64,000 bases of DNA from JAEUHM01 sp964538625 (GCA_964538625.1 CAZIGH010000025.1:10980-74979); one strand, 5' to 3'. Numbered from the stretch's first letter, positions 51,310-60,449 are shown. The notes: generated by a model from the sequence alone, not told the origin. Numbers and translations: made by a program.

Positions 51310-52254
51310 TTAGCGCACCCTGCGCAGATAGAAGCTGTAACCCTCATCTCGGCGAGGCATGGAGGGGGCCACTCTTGTCATCGCCGCCCTTACCGCTTCC
51401 GAGTCCCTGTGCAGGGCAAACACGGGAAGCACGACCTGAAACGCCTCATTATAGGCGAGCCACGCCTCCAGCATGTCCTGCTCGTTCCAAAACCACTTTT
51501 GCTCGGTATAAAACTCCAGCGGCCAAGGATAAGGGAGCACGATGTCATGGACGTGCAGCAGGCAACCGGACGGCAGCCTAGGATACACATGCCGCATCAA
51601 ATGCTCCACATCACTGCCAGCCTTGTGGACATGGCTGGAGTCCACAAACAAAATGGCGTTCCCTCCGCAACGAGTCACCATCTCTCCCACATCCACTTTT
51701 TGCACCGGTTCATGCCACTGCTCAAACTGCACCTTTGATGACTTCAGTTCAGTGCCAAGCAACCGGGTGTAAGGATCTATGCTCAACAGTTTTGGGGCAT
51801 GACCAGTCTCTTCAGCGTTCTTTTCCAGAGCCGCCAGGGCCACACGCGTGGAGCTTCCCTGGCCCACCTCCACCACGGAGTCGGGCTTGGTATCTCGCAG
51901 CAGGCAGTACCAGCTCATCGCATCTGCGCCCCTGAAGTAGTAGTTCGTATCGTCGTACCCAAACGATGACGCCGCAGAGGCAAACTCCGGACCGAACGTC
52001 TCAAGTCTTGCCACCTGTGCGTCTTCGAACCTGCCAAGCGAAAGATCGTGGCCAGGGATCACATGCAGACTGGGGTCGTAGTGAGTTTTGAGCTCACGAA
52101 CATTCGGAATCGGTTCGTAAAAGTGATCACCCACCACATGCAGGCCAATCCGCTCGAGCAGCCCGAACAAATATCTGCGGGCAACGAAGCGCGGCAGAGC
52201 ATTTCTCTCGTTCTGTGCCTTAAAGACGCCGTCCCTGAGTCCCTTAAAATTCAT
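51310..52254 (-). CDS. Class I SAM-dependent methyltransferase (Methyltransf_24-like)
   Basis: A 314-residue protein. The Rossmann SAM loop is seen as PDSVVEVGQGSSTRVAL, followed by ILFVDSSHVHKAG and LLHVHDIVLPYPWP. This is the layout of Methyltransf_24/cephalosporin-hydroxylase-like methyltransferases of polysaccharide loci, which methylate a sugar hydroxyl or a terminal residue. The ATG at 52254 overlaps the stop of larB by 4 nt, so it is translated together with larB. Confidence 0.8.
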   Translation of the reverse strand: MNFKGLRDGVFKAQNERNALPRFVARRYLFGLLERIGLHVVGDHFYEPIPNVRELKTHYDPSLHVIPGHDLSLGRFEDAQVARLETFGPEFASAASSFGYDDTNYYFRGADAMSWYCLLRDTKPDSVVEVGQGSSTRVALAALEKNAEETGHAPKLLSIDPYTRLLGTELKSSKVQFEQWHEPVQKVDVGEMVTRCGGNAILFVDSSHVHKAGSDVEHLMRHVYPRLPSGCLLHVHDIVLPYPWPLEFYTEQKWFWNEQDMLEAWLAYNEAFQVVLPVFALHRDSEAVRAAMTRVAPSMPRRDEGYSFYLRRVR

Positions 52255-52907
52255 CCCTTTCGTTCTAGCAAGTTGAGAAGCCGATGCGCCGCCATGGCTG
52301 CGCCAAATCCGTTGTCAATATTCACCACCGTAAGACCTGCGGCACATGAGTTGAGCATAGCCATCAGAGCAGCGACTCCGCCAAGCCCCGTGCCATAGCC
52401 CACGCTCGTGGGCACCGCGATGACAGGTTGTGCCACCAGCCCACCGACCACACTGGGCAAAGCCCCCTCCATACCCGCCACTACCAGCACGACATCCGCC
52501 GTTTCAACGAAAGTCAGCCGCTCCATGAGCCTATGAATGCCCGCCACCCCCACATCATAGCAACGTAACACTTGGTGCCCCAGATACTCTCCCGTTTTGG
52601 CAGCTTCTTCGGCTACACGCACATCTGAAGACCCCGCAGCCACCACAGCGATGCTACGTCCGCTAGTCGGCATAGAGTTCCAAATGAGCGTCTGAGAAAC
52701 ACGGTCCCACACGCACTCCGATAGAGCTTCACACACACGAATCGCCTTTGCTTCGTCCACCCTCGTCGCAAAGGCATGTCCACCGAAGTCATGAAGTTGC
52801 ACCATCGCAGATTCAATCTGCTCCACCGATTTGCCCTCTCCCATCACCACCTCCGGAAATCCCTGCCGAAGCTGCCTACGCTTATCAATAATCACGTCAG
52901 ATGTCAT
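52251..52907 (-). CDS. larB: Pyridinium-3,5-biscarboxylic acid mononucleotide synthase LarB
   Basis: A 218-residue protein with the AIR-carboxylase-like fold of LarB, which carboxylates nicotinic acid adenine dinucleotide and cuts off AMP in the first NPN step. Motifs: VVAAGSSDVRVAEEAA, HRLMERL with the conserved His, VVAGMEGALPSVVGGLV, VPTSVGYG and NIDNGFGAA. These are the LarB signatures. It overlaps methyltransferase genes on both sides (11 and 4 nt), an unusual position for a cofactor gene. Confidence 0.93.
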   Translation of the reverse strand: MTSDVIIDKRRQLRQGFPEVVMGEGKSVEQIESAMVQLHDFGGHAFATRVDEAKAIRVCEALSECVWDRVSQTLIWNSMPTSGRSIAVVAAGSSDVRVAEEAAKTGEYLGHQVLRCYDVGVAGIHRLMERLTFVETADVVLVVAGMEGALPSVVGGLVAQPVIAVPTSVGYGTGLGGVAALMAMLNSCAAGLTVVNIDNGFGAAMAAHRLLNLLERKG

Positions 52908-53640
52908 GGCTTATGACGACTGTTCGAAGCACGCCTCCATGATGCCCTTCCCAAGGAACTTCCAGAAGTACCCTCATCTCATTCTTCGGCACAGAGAACG
53001 GCGGATGCTCAAGATAAACTCCAGAGTTCACTGAGAGGCGAATGTCCGCACCATGGGCCTTGTCCAGATTTGGCACTACGGAGCCAGAAGGATCAGGCAG
53101 GTGCTCGGTCACAATCGCATACCGATACTGCCTTAGCTTGCCCAGAATGATGCCGATTTCTTCATTCGATAAATGCTGAAACACCTGCCGCACCAGACAG
53201 ACCTCTCCGTCTGGAAGGCGGTCAGTGATGATGTTCAGGTGCTCGAAGCCAACCGTCTGTCCAGAGTGGTGACGCTGATGGTGTTCGATGAGGGGTTTCA
53301 CCACGTCCACTCCCACATAACGTCCACAGTGCGGGACGATCCGCGAGCCAACAGTGAAGTCACCGCACCCCAAGTCCACCACCGTTGCCTTTCCCTGGGT
53401 GGCCTCCTGCAACCAGTTGGTTACGGCCTTGAGGTAAGGCACCACCACACGCTCGTCCCGCGTTCCCCCTCCTGAACTGAACTCACCCGCCGTTCCTCCC
53501 CAGCGTTGATTCAAATAGATGTCAGTAAACACATCCTCCACCGAGCGGGAGGAGTTTCTTCGCCTCTCCCAGCCGCGCTTCCACTGACGTAGCACCGTCA
53601 GAAGCCGAGATGGCAGCAACTTTTCAACCAGCGCCTTCAT
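52897..53640 (-). CDS. Class I SAM-dependent methyltransferase
   Basis: A 247-residue protein. SAM motifs: ATVVDLGCGDFTVGSRI, YVGVDVVKPLIEHHQ and DGEVCLVRQVFQHLSNEEI. It probably methylates a sugar or polymer end in the glycan locus; the target cannot be read. The ATG at 53640 overlaps the stop of the preceding methyltransferase by 4 nt, and its end overlaps larB by 11 nt. A longer open frame upstream (to 53673) has no similarity. Confidence 0.82.
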   Translation of the reverse strand: MKALVEKLLPSRLLTVLRQWKRGWERRRNSSRSVEDVFTDIYLNQRWGGTAGEFSSGGGTRDERVVVPYLKAVTNWLQEATQGKATVVDLGCGDFTVGSRIVPHCGRYVGVDVVKPLIEHHQRHHSGQTVGFEHLNIITDRLPDGEVCLVRQVFQHLSNEEIGIILGKLRQYRYAIVTEHLPDPSGSVVPNLDKAHGADIRLSVNSGVYLEHPPFSVPKNEMRVLLEVPWEGHHGGVLRTVVISHDI

Positions 53641-54371
53641 GATGCCACGGCAAGCATGTCCGGCAAAACACAAAAGCGATCCACCTCATCTTGAGCCGAT
53701 CCAGAACCACCATGCCGGAGCCTGAGAATCAAACGGCTTGTCCAATGCACTGGCGCACTCATCAAGCGTCTCGCTACGCCTCCCAAAGAAGCAGAACAAT
53801 AGTGAACACCAAAAACACGAACGCTACCAAACCCGCAGGCCCTCAGGCACTGGGCCAGACTCTGCGGCGTGAGGCCAGTTTCATGCGTGAAATCTCCATA
53901 GCGTGTGGCAGCTGCCAGCGGGGCCTGCGCGTTGAAAGTCTGAATCCAAAGCTGTCCGCCAGGCTTCAATGCGCGCCTCGCACCCATCACGAGCTTCACA
54001 ATCTCGTCCTTCGTCAGGTGCTCGATCACATCCTTGGCATGAATGATGTCGTACTGCTCTTGGGCGCTGTCCAAATGCTCCAGAAGATTGCCACACTCAA
54101 ACGTGACACCGTTCAGCCATGAACTGGCGAGCTTCAAATCTGACTCGGAACCGTCCACCCCGAACAGGTTAGTATAGCCCTTCTGCTTCAGCCATCCGAG
54201 CCACTCCCCTTTTCCACAACCTGCATCCAGAATGGACGCATCCTTTCTTGGTTTGAACGATGCATAAACCACTTCGTAGAGCGGATATTGGCTACGGCCC
54301 TCATCGAATGCCTTCAGCTCACCGAAGTTTGCCGAGTAGTTGCGATACAAAATGTCCCGGTAGTTGCTCAT
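53637..54371 (-). CDS. Class I SAM-dependent methyltransferase (UbiG-like)
   Basis: A 244-residue protein of the Methyltransf_23 type: SILDAGCGKGEWLGWL, FGVDGSESDL, YDIIHAKDVIEHLTKDE, then ALKPGGQLWIQTFNAQ. It is coupled by a 4-nt overlap to larE upstream and to the next methyltransferase downstream. Such pairs modify the sugars of surface polysaccharides. Its substrate is unknown. Confidence 0.85.
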   Translation of the reverse strand: MSNYRDILYRNYSANFGELKAFDEGRSQYPLYEVVYASFKPRKDASILDAGCGKGEWLGWLKQKGYTNLFGVDGSESDLKLASSWLNGVTFECGNLLEHLDSAQEQYDIIHAKDVIEHLTKDEIVKLVMGARRALKPGGQLWIQTFNAQAPLAAATRYGDFTHETGLTPQSLAQCLRACGFGSVRVFGVHYCSASLGGVARRLMSAPVHWTSRLILRLRHGGSGSAQDEVDRFCVLPDMLAVAS

Positions 54372-55186
54372 GACGTCACCCGCTTGCGGAGCGGTTCATT
54401 CAGACTGCCCGAGCGCAGACCATCTAGGTCCAGACTCACGAAGGTGAATCCCGCGCGGCGAAGGCTGGAGGTGATTTTCGCCGCCCGATGAAGCGCGAGT
54501 TGTAACTGGTCCACAGGAAGCTCCACCCGTGCCACGTCCCCGTGATGCCGCACCCTCACCTCGCCAAAGCCGAGAGCCCTCAGTTCAGACTCCGCCTTCT
54601 CCACCTGAGCCAAACGTTCCTCCGTCACGGGTGTGCCATAAGGAATCCTGGAGGACAGACAGGCAGCGGCAGGCTTGTCCCAGTTCGGAAGGCCCAGCCT
54701 CCTAGCTGCAGCCCTCACTTCCGCTTTAGTGAAGCCCAGTTCGTGCAACGGGCTGCGAACCCCGAGTTCTCTTGCGGCAGCACGCCCTGGTCTGATGTCC
54801 ATGGTGTCGTCCGCATTCATTCCGTCCACGAGCACTGCATCCCCGGATTGAGACGCATGTTCCAGCAGACTGGCGTACACATTGACCTTGCAGAAGTAGC
54901 AGCGGTTAGCCGCATTCTCTTGATAACGCGCGTCAGACAGTTCTGACGTTGCCACTTCCTTCACCTCCGCTCCTATGAGACGCGCCACCACATGAGCCTC
55001 CGCGCGTTCAGAGGCAGGAAGACTCGCTGACACCGCCAACAGCGCCACGACCCTGCTGCCAAGCTCATCAGTGGCCACCTTCAGCACCAGCGAAGAGTCC
55101 ACTCCGCCAGAATAGGCCACGGCTACATGGTCCTGTGCCCGCATCCATGCTCGAAGACGCTCGATCTTGCTCTCAAGCTCATTCAT
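54368..55186 (-). CDS. larE: ATP-dependent sacrificial sulfur transferase LarE
   Basis: A 272-residue PP-loop enzyme that thiolates the LarB product with its own Cys sulfur. PP-loop SGGVDSS (26-32), NRCYFCK (94-100, two Cys), DGMNADD (121-127) and the sacrificial site PAAACLSSR with Cys176, the same number as in the Lactobacillus plantarum enzyme. It is coupled by 4-nt overlaps to epsI upstream and a methyltransferase downstream. LarE, LarB and LarC together make the complete NPN pathway. Confidence 0.95.
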   Translation of the reverse strand: MNELESKIERLRAWMRAQDHVAVAYSGGVDSSLVLKVATDELGSRVVALLAVSASLPASERAEAHVVARLIGAEVKEVATSELSDARYQENAANRCYFCKVNVYASLLEHASQSGDAVLVDGMNADDTMDIRPGRAAARELGVRSPLHELGFTKAEVRAAARRLGLPNWDKPAAACLSSRIPYGTPVTEERLAQVEKAESELRALGFGEVRVRHHGDVARVELPVDQLQLALHRAAKITSSLRRAGFTFVSLDLDGLRSGSLNEPLRKRVTS

Positions 55187-55914
55187 GAATCCTTCCGACT
55201 CGTCAGCAGCCCTCCATCCTTATGCAACGACTTCTGAAAATGGGGCGCGGTGTGGGAGATGATGTAGTCGATGAGACGCTCGGTTTGTTCATCGGTTCGC
55301 TGCCTTTCCCGAGTGTATGAGGGATCATGTCCTTCTGTCACCAATGTGCTGACTGCAGCATACGCCCAGCGGTGATTCACATTGTTTACCACGCTGTCGA
55401 GCGTCGTCCGCCAGATGCGCTCCGCATGGCTCGGCGTGGTGGTATCCGTGCCGATGAACCAGTAAACGTATCTCCCTTTCATAGGCCGACCTTCCACGCC
55501 ACCTCCCACCCGCTCAATCGCCAGATCTGTCACCCTCAAGTTACCCAGCCTTCCCAGGTCCACCTCCCGAATACGCTGTCCGGTGACCGACCAGCCCTGC
55601 CCTTTCAGACACACTTCCGGACGGTGAATGCTACGTCGCTCGCTGCCAGCCAGCACGATCGAAAAATGAGCGATGTCCCGTTCATTATCTCGATCCGTCG
55701 CTGTCATGTAGGTCATCTTAGCGAACTCCGTGTCCGTGGGCAGGTTGTCCCGCTCCACCTGGCTTGGTTCATCTGGCCTGCCCACCAGCATGCCGATTCG
55801 CGGGGGAAGAGCCAATACCACGCCGGCCTCCGAGCCACCCTGGACAGGCGGCGAGAACTGGCAGGCCAAAACGACAGCCAGGCAAAGAACAAAAAAGCAA
55901 AGAGCGCGCATCAT
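55183..55914 (-). CDS. EpsI-type exosortase-associated protein
   Basis: A 243-residue exported protein of the EpsI/DUF3485 family. The N-terminus is a single hydrophobic anchor (1-20), and the domain has the family motif IHRPEVCLKGQGW (96-108) and a later YVYWFIG segment. EpsI proteins are either fused to the C-terminus of exosortases or encoded next to them; here the two genes overlap by 4 nt. They are thought to aid exosortase-linked glycan export. It is coupled to larE downstream. Confidence 0.9.
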   Translation of the reverse strand: MMRALCFFVLCLAVVLACQFSPPVQGGSEAGVVLALPPRIGMLVGRPDEPSQVERDNLPTDTEFAKMTYMTATDRDNERDIAHFSIVLAGSERRSIHRPEVCLKGQGWSVTGQRIREVDLGRLGNLRVTDLAIERVGGGVEGRPMKGRYVYWFIGTDTTTPSHAERIWRTTLDSVVNNVNHRWAYAAVSTLVTEGHDPSYTRERQRTDEQTERLIDYIISHTAPHFQKSLHKDGGLLTSRKDS

Positions 55915-56876
55915 GTCCTCTGCCTGACGCTCCAGCGTTTCATGAGCACAGCCGTTCCCTCCAGCGCCAGCACTGCCACGACGAACACCGCTATGCCTGA
56001 GAGAAAATGAAAGCTGGACGTTTCCACCTCCTCATCACCAACTGCAAAACTCTGCCCAAACACGGCCGAGCCGATGATTAGCAAGAAAATGCGCACCATA
56101 TTCCCGAGCACCGCAAAAGGAATGCTCAGTGCACACAACAGCGCCCTCTGCCACGCGGAACGGGTGCGGTGCCAGGCAAACAGGGCGGAAACCATCACCA
56201 AAGCAAAGAGCGACCTCATGCCGCTGCATGGACCTTCGATGTTGAGACGAAGCCAATCTCCGGCTGCCTGGCTTTCCGTTGCCGCAGAGATCAAAGTTGT
56301 CCCGTCACGCACAATCGGAGCACCGAATAGATCAAGGATAAAACCTACCAGGCGCACCATGAGAAAGCGTAGCTCGAAACCCAGTGTGTCCTCAAGAAAG
56401 CGCAGCGGCCAGAGAAAGGCCAGCATGGTCAGTGGAAACAAGAGCCCCTTGAGCATCTTCCAGCCGAAGAGCCACAATACACCTGAGGGAATCAGCATCA
56501 TCAATGCCGCAGCGCCAAGGTAGTAGTTGTGCGCTTTGAACCCCACGTAGTAGATCATCACCGAAAAAGCGCTACCCACCGCACCCAGTAACCGACCCTC
56601 CGGGGCGATGCTGGCCAGTTCTCTCCTCCGCTGCCAGACCAGCCAGCCCACCACAAAGGGCACCAACGCTCCGTGCTGCCACGTGCTGTCTTGGGGGTTG
56701 AACCACGCGTCGGTACAAATCGTGAACAGAGACTTTCTCAGGTCTCCATAACCCGCTGCATAAGGCTGAAAGGCGAACAACACGAGGATCCCGCTCCCCA
56801 AGGCAGCCCAAAGCCACATGCTGTCCACCGAGCGCGAGGCCGGCAGGGCCACTGAGTTGTTCAGCGCCTTGTTCAT
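55911..56876 (-). CDS. Exosortase (exosortase/archaeosortase family)
   Basis: A 321-residue membrane protein with about eight membrane segments. The catalytic residues are Cys217 (GPCSGMRS), Arg262 (GNMVR) and His290 (FHFLSG), the triad of exosortases, transpeptidases that cut and anchor proteins with PEP-CTERM-like tails at the inner membrane. It overlaps both the Wzy-like gene upstream and epsI downstream by 4 nt. No protein with a PEP-CTERM tail was seen in the window, so its targets lie elsewhere. I cannot assign the subtype. Confidence 0.93.
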   Translation of the reverse strand: MNKALNNSVALPASRSVDSMWLWAALGSGILVLFAFQPYAAGYGDLRKSLFTICTDAWFNPQDSTWQHGALVPFVVGWLVWQRRRELASIAPEGRLLGAVGSAFSVMIYYVGFKAHNYYLGAAALMMLIPSGVLWLFGWKMLKGLLFPLTMLAFLWPLRFLEDTLGFELRFLMVRLVGFILDLFGAPIVRDGTTLISAATESQAAGDWLRLNIEGPCSGMRSLFALVMVSALFAWHRTRSAWQRALLCALSIPFAVLGNMVRIFLLIIGSAVFGQSFAVGDEEVETSSFHFLSGIAVFVVAVLALEGTAVLMKRWSVRQRT

Positions 56877-58459
56877 GCAGTCGCCCCCCCTGAAGCCGGT
56901 CTAGGCACCGGTGCGAATCTCCCGGGATTCACCCGGGCACTCGGTGCTGAAGGAGTGACTGCCGCTTTAGCAGGTGCAGTCTTCATCTTCCGAAGCTGGG
57001 CCACCACCACATCATCACACCTCCTCAGTGCCACAGTGAAGGCGATGCTGCCCCAGAAAAACACATTGATCGGGTAAACACCCAACAAGTTGCCATTCAG
57101 AAGAGACACCGCCACGCTCCCGGCCGCATTCGCCAGGCAAGCCGCAGCCAGAGACCTCAGCACCGGGTGCTTCATGCCAGCCACCACCCCGTGAATGCGC
57201 CACAACAGCACACCCCCTACCAGCAGACCAGCGCCCAAACCTACCACCCCATACGAAAGCAGCGCCTCGCTCACCGGATCGTGGTTGTAGAACGCCGTGC
57301 TACGCTCCGTAGGGTCACCGAGGCCAAACCAGCTGTACGCCTGTGGATTCATGAGAACGTTCGCAAAGCCCTGAAGCCGGTCCACGTAACTGTTCATGTT
57401 CAACACATGCCGGAAGAATTGGCTTCCGCCCGTCATCGAAACCAGTGCGTCCGTCCACACGAAGAGTTGCGTGATCAGGATGGGTGAGAGCAGGACCAAG
57501 CCGGTGAAGGCTCCTAACGACACCCCGTAAAACAGGCGCACACCCCGCTTGCTCTGAAACAAGAACGCCCCTAGCACCGCCACCGGTAACAGGATGATCC
57601 CACTGCGTGCAGTACTGGCCATCCAGCCGGCGAGAAAGGTGAGGACCAACAGCAGCGCCACCGGTGTGGCAAAACCCCTTCCGAGTTCGCGCGCCCTGGA
57701 GAATGAAATGGTCCAGGCATACGCCGCTAGGGAACAGCACACTACGGACAAAGATGGAGGAGAGTTCAAAGTGGAGAACGCCCGCACTCGGTCCGCCTCA
57801 AGCTGCTTAATCTCGATACTCAGACCCGTCTTGAGATAGTCCACCTCAAAAGGTAGAAAGCCGAAAATCTGCTGATACACACCATACAAAGCCACTGGCA
57901 CGAAGATGAGGATGATCGCTCTCAGGCACCCGATGATCTCCTGTGGTGAACGGAACAAAAGCGGCACCACAAAAAGGAGCGCCGCGTAGCATGACGAGTT
58001 GGCCACTTGCCTCATCGTCCCACCAATGCCACCGCCCTTCGCCACCATGTATGCAGCCAGTACTACGTTCAGCAAGATGGCACCCACCAGTCTGCGTACA
58101 TCTCCAAAGTCCGCAGTGATCTTGCCAAAGAGAATGCGCATCACCAGACCGAACACGATGCCGCACATGGCTACCGGTGCCACTCCCAGCACCCAGAAGA
58201 GGTCCACCATCTCGATGGAACCACCGAAGATGAGCAGCCGCTTCATCAGGTCCAGCACCGCACACAGCACCAGGAAGACCCAGAACGTAAGCCTTGGAGC
58301 CAGCGCGCCGAGTACTCCAAGGCCAACCATCGTGTAGAAAAAGAAGTCCGCCAGTGTGTTGCCGCCACCCGTCAGGATGGAAGTGGAGGTGTAGAGCGCT
58401 AGCAGCGCGGTGCCGATGATCGCCACCACCACTCCAGGACCCTGTGATTGACCTTGCAT
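56873..58459 (-). CDS. O-antigen polymerase/ligase-like membrane protein (Wzy-like)
   Basis: A 528-residue membrane protein with about 12 hydrophobic segments and a Pro/Ala-rich C-terminal tail (about 495-528). The periplasmic loop (FADRxR-type VDRLQGFANVLMNPQ, then FGLGDPTERS and NHDPVSEALLSYGVVGLG) matches Wzy/O-antigen ligase proteins, which link glycan repeat units. It starts 9 nt after the flippase stop and overlaps the exosortase gene by 4 nt. Confidence 0.85.
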   Translation of the reverse strand: MQGQSQGPGVVVAIIGTALLALYTSTSILTGGGNTLADFFFYTMVGLGVLGALAPRLTFWVFLVLCAVLDLMKRLLIFGGSIEMVDLFWVLGVAPVAMCGIVFGLVMRILFGKITADFGDVRRLVGAILLNVVLAAYMVAKGGGIGGTMRQVANSSCYAALLFVVPLLFRSPQEIIGCLRAIILIFVPVALYGVYQQIFGFLPFEVDYLKTGLSIEIKQLEADRVRAFSTLNSPPSLSVVCCSLAAYAWTISFSRARELGRGFATPVALLLVLTFLAGWMASTARSGIILLPVAVLGAFLFQSKRGVRLFYGVSLGAFTGLVLLSPILITQLFVWTDALVSMTGGSQFFRHVLNMNSYVDRLQGFANVLMNPQAYSWFGLGDPTERSTAFYNHDPVSEALLSYGVVGLGAGLLVGGVLLWRIHGVVAGMKHPVLRSLAAACLANAAGSVAVSLLNGNLLGVYPINVFFWGSIAFTVALRRCDDVVVAQLRKMKTAPAKAAVTPSAPSARVNPGRFAPVPRPASGGATA

Positions 58460-58468
58460 GATACAGAA

Positions 58469-59833
58469 CTACTGGGCGTCACGGGAGACTCTGCTCCACT
58501 CCCTGCGAGGAAATGCGATCCAACGGAACGGTGCAGCTAGCGATCTGACCTGCGACCACGCCATCCACCGACAGCCAGGCAGCAGCCAAGTGCCCAGCAC
58601 TCCTCCCAGAACATAAGAGACCACTGTGGCCCAAGCTGCGCCAAGCGCACCATGCTCCGGTATCCAGAGCGCATTGAGCAGCAGATTCAGCAAGGCCGCG
58701 CCCCAGGAGAGCGCAGCGCTCATACCCAGTCGATCCATGACGATGAGCATCGCCGTCCGCCACTCCATCATGAACAGCGGCACCACCGAGAGGCAATGCA
58801 CCAGCAGCACCGCCTCAGATCTCATGAACTCCGGACCGAACAACCAGCGTATGGCCAGTGGACCACCTGCCAGCAGCCCTACCACAGACGCAGCACCCAC
58901 CGCCGTGATCAGATCTGACGCCCTCCCCTCCAGTTCTACCACCCTGCCATTTCCAGACTTCACGGCGGCAGCAATGGCTGGCAGCATGAGGGTGATGATC
59001 ATGGGCGCGATCAAATAAGCCATCTCACTGAGTCTCACCGCTGCACCGTAGATTCCCGCCTCGGTCATTCCGCGCATGTCCTCAAGCATCATGGTATCCA
59101 CGCGCAGCAGCGTCAGCATACCGAACTGCCCCACGATTACCGCACCACCACGCAGAAGAAAAGACTTCGCAATCTTCCAGTGCCATCCACGCAACCAAAC
59201 GCTGCGTCCCCTCCGCGCCCCGAACACAGCCCCTAGTCCACCAGACACCACATGCTCCGAAGCATTCGTCCATGCAAACGCAGTGACGGTGGGCAGCCCA
59301 ATCAAGCATCCAAGACGAACCACTGCTGCTGCCAAGTAGCCAGCCATCCGATTCCTCGCCGCCACAAAGCTGCGTTGGCTTGCCTCCTCCCAGTAGTTGT
59401 GAATCTGAAAAAACATCAGCAACAGAGGAGTCATCGTAGCCCAGAACACCCACCACGGCACACGCGGTGCGCCCTCACCAGACGCATTCCACACCCCCGC
59501 CAGCAGTGAAAACACCACACCCGAGGCCATCCACAGCTTCGCCGCAGTACCTGCCACCAGCGCGGCGATGCGCTTTCTCCGGCTCAGCTCCACGATGATG
59601 ATTTGTTTCATCCCCAGCTCCATGCCACACCAAGCCAGCGCGGACGCCGCAGCGGCCGTGGCCAGCACGCCAAAGTCCTCCGGACCCAGCACCCGGGCCA
59701 CCCAGGCCCCCATGAGGAAGCCGATGATCCAGCGCGCGCTCTGGTAGCTCACCAGCCAACGCACGTTTCGCAATAGGCTCGTGCTCGACTTTGGCGATGC
59801 CGCAGCGGCTTCCACTTGCAGAACCTCGCTCAT
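58469..59833 (-). CDS. Oligosaccharide flippase (Wzx-like)
   Basis: A 454-residue MOP-superfamily protein with about 12-14 membrane segments. The N-terminal RWIIGFLMGAWVARVLGPEDFGVLATA is the usual start of Wzx proteins (the VLGPEDFG part is the family motif). It moves lipid-linked repeat units to the periplasmic face. It is preceded at 43 nt by gmhA and followed at 9 nt by the Wzy-like gene, the classical partner. Confidence 0.9.
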   Translation of the reverse strand: MSEVLQVEAAAASPKSSTSLLRNVRWLVSYQSARWIIGFLMGAWVARVLGPEDFGVLATAAAASALAWCGMELGMKQIIIVELSRRKRIAALVAGTAAKLWMASGVVFSLLAGVWNASGEGAPRVPWWVFWATMTPLLLMFFQIHNYWEEASQRSFVAARNRMAGYLAAAVVRLGCLIGLPTVTAFAWTNASEHVVSGGLGAVFGARRGRSVWLRGWHWKIAKSFLLRGGAVIVGQFGMLTLLRVDTMMLEDMRGMTEAGIYGAAVRLSEMAYLIAPMIITLMLPAIAAAVKSGNGRVVELEGRASDLITAVGAASVVGLLAGGPLAIRWLFGPEFMRSEAVLLVHCLSVVPLFMMEWRTAMLIVMDRLGMSAALSWGAALLNLLLNALWIPEHGALGAAWATVVSYVLGGVLGTWLLPGCRWMAWSQVRSLAAPFRWIAFPRREWSRVSRDAQ

Positions 59834-59876
59834 CTCTCAATGTCCGCAGCCTGCACGACTGCCTGCCACCGCTTTT

Positions 59877-60449
59877 TCAGGTGTCAAACACACGGTCCAC
59901 CAGCTCGCACAAGATGTGACCGGCGAGCATGTGGCACTCCTGAGCGCGTGCCGTGGTGGCAGACGGTGCTTTGAAGGCCAGGTCAGCCATCTTCGCAATC
60001 TCTCCACCACCAGCAGCCGTCCACGAGATGGTGAAGCAACCCTTCTTCTTCGCCTCTTCCAATCCCCTGATGACGTTCACACTGTTCCCGCTGGTGGTGA
60101 TGGCCACCACGACATCCCTTGCATCCACCAGCCCCTCCACTTGACGAGAGAAGATGGTCTCAAAACCGAAGTCATTTCCGCAGGCAGTCAGCATCGACGT
60201 GTCCGTGGTCAATGCCAGGGACGGCAGCGAACGGCGATTCTTTTTGTAACGGATCACAAACTCGGCCGCCAGATGCTGGGCATCCGCTGCACTGCCGCCA
60301 TTGCCAAAGAAGACCACCTTCCCGCCGGCCTGCAGGCAGGTGATCACGCGCTCCGCCATCTGCTCGATGACGCCGCGTTCGGCGATCAAGTGCTCCACCG
60401 CACGCTGGTGATCCTGAAGCTCGGAAAGGATGATGTCGTCTGAGGTCAT
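59877..60449 (-). CDS. gmhA: Sedoheptulose-7-phosphate isomerase (GmhA)
   Basis: A 190-residue SIS-domain protein. NGGSAADAQHLAAE (51-64), the LTTDTSMLTACGNDFGF segment with GmhA residues, and TTSGNSVNVIRG are characteristic. It makes D-glycero-D-manno-heptose-7-phosphate from sedoheptulose-7-phosphate, the first step toward activated heptose. With rfaE1 in the same run it gives heptose-1,7-bisphosphate; no gmhB or rfaE2 gene was seen. Confidence 0.92.
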   Translation of the reverse strand: MTSDDIILSELQDHQRAVEHLIAERGVIEQMAERVITCLQAGGKVVFFGNGGSAADAQHLAAEFVIRYKKNRRSLPSLALTTDTSMLTACGNDFGFETIFSRQVEGLVDARDVVVAITTSGNSVNVIRGLEEAKKKGCFTISWTAAGGGEIAKMADLAFKAPSATTARAQECHMLAGHILCELVDRVFDT

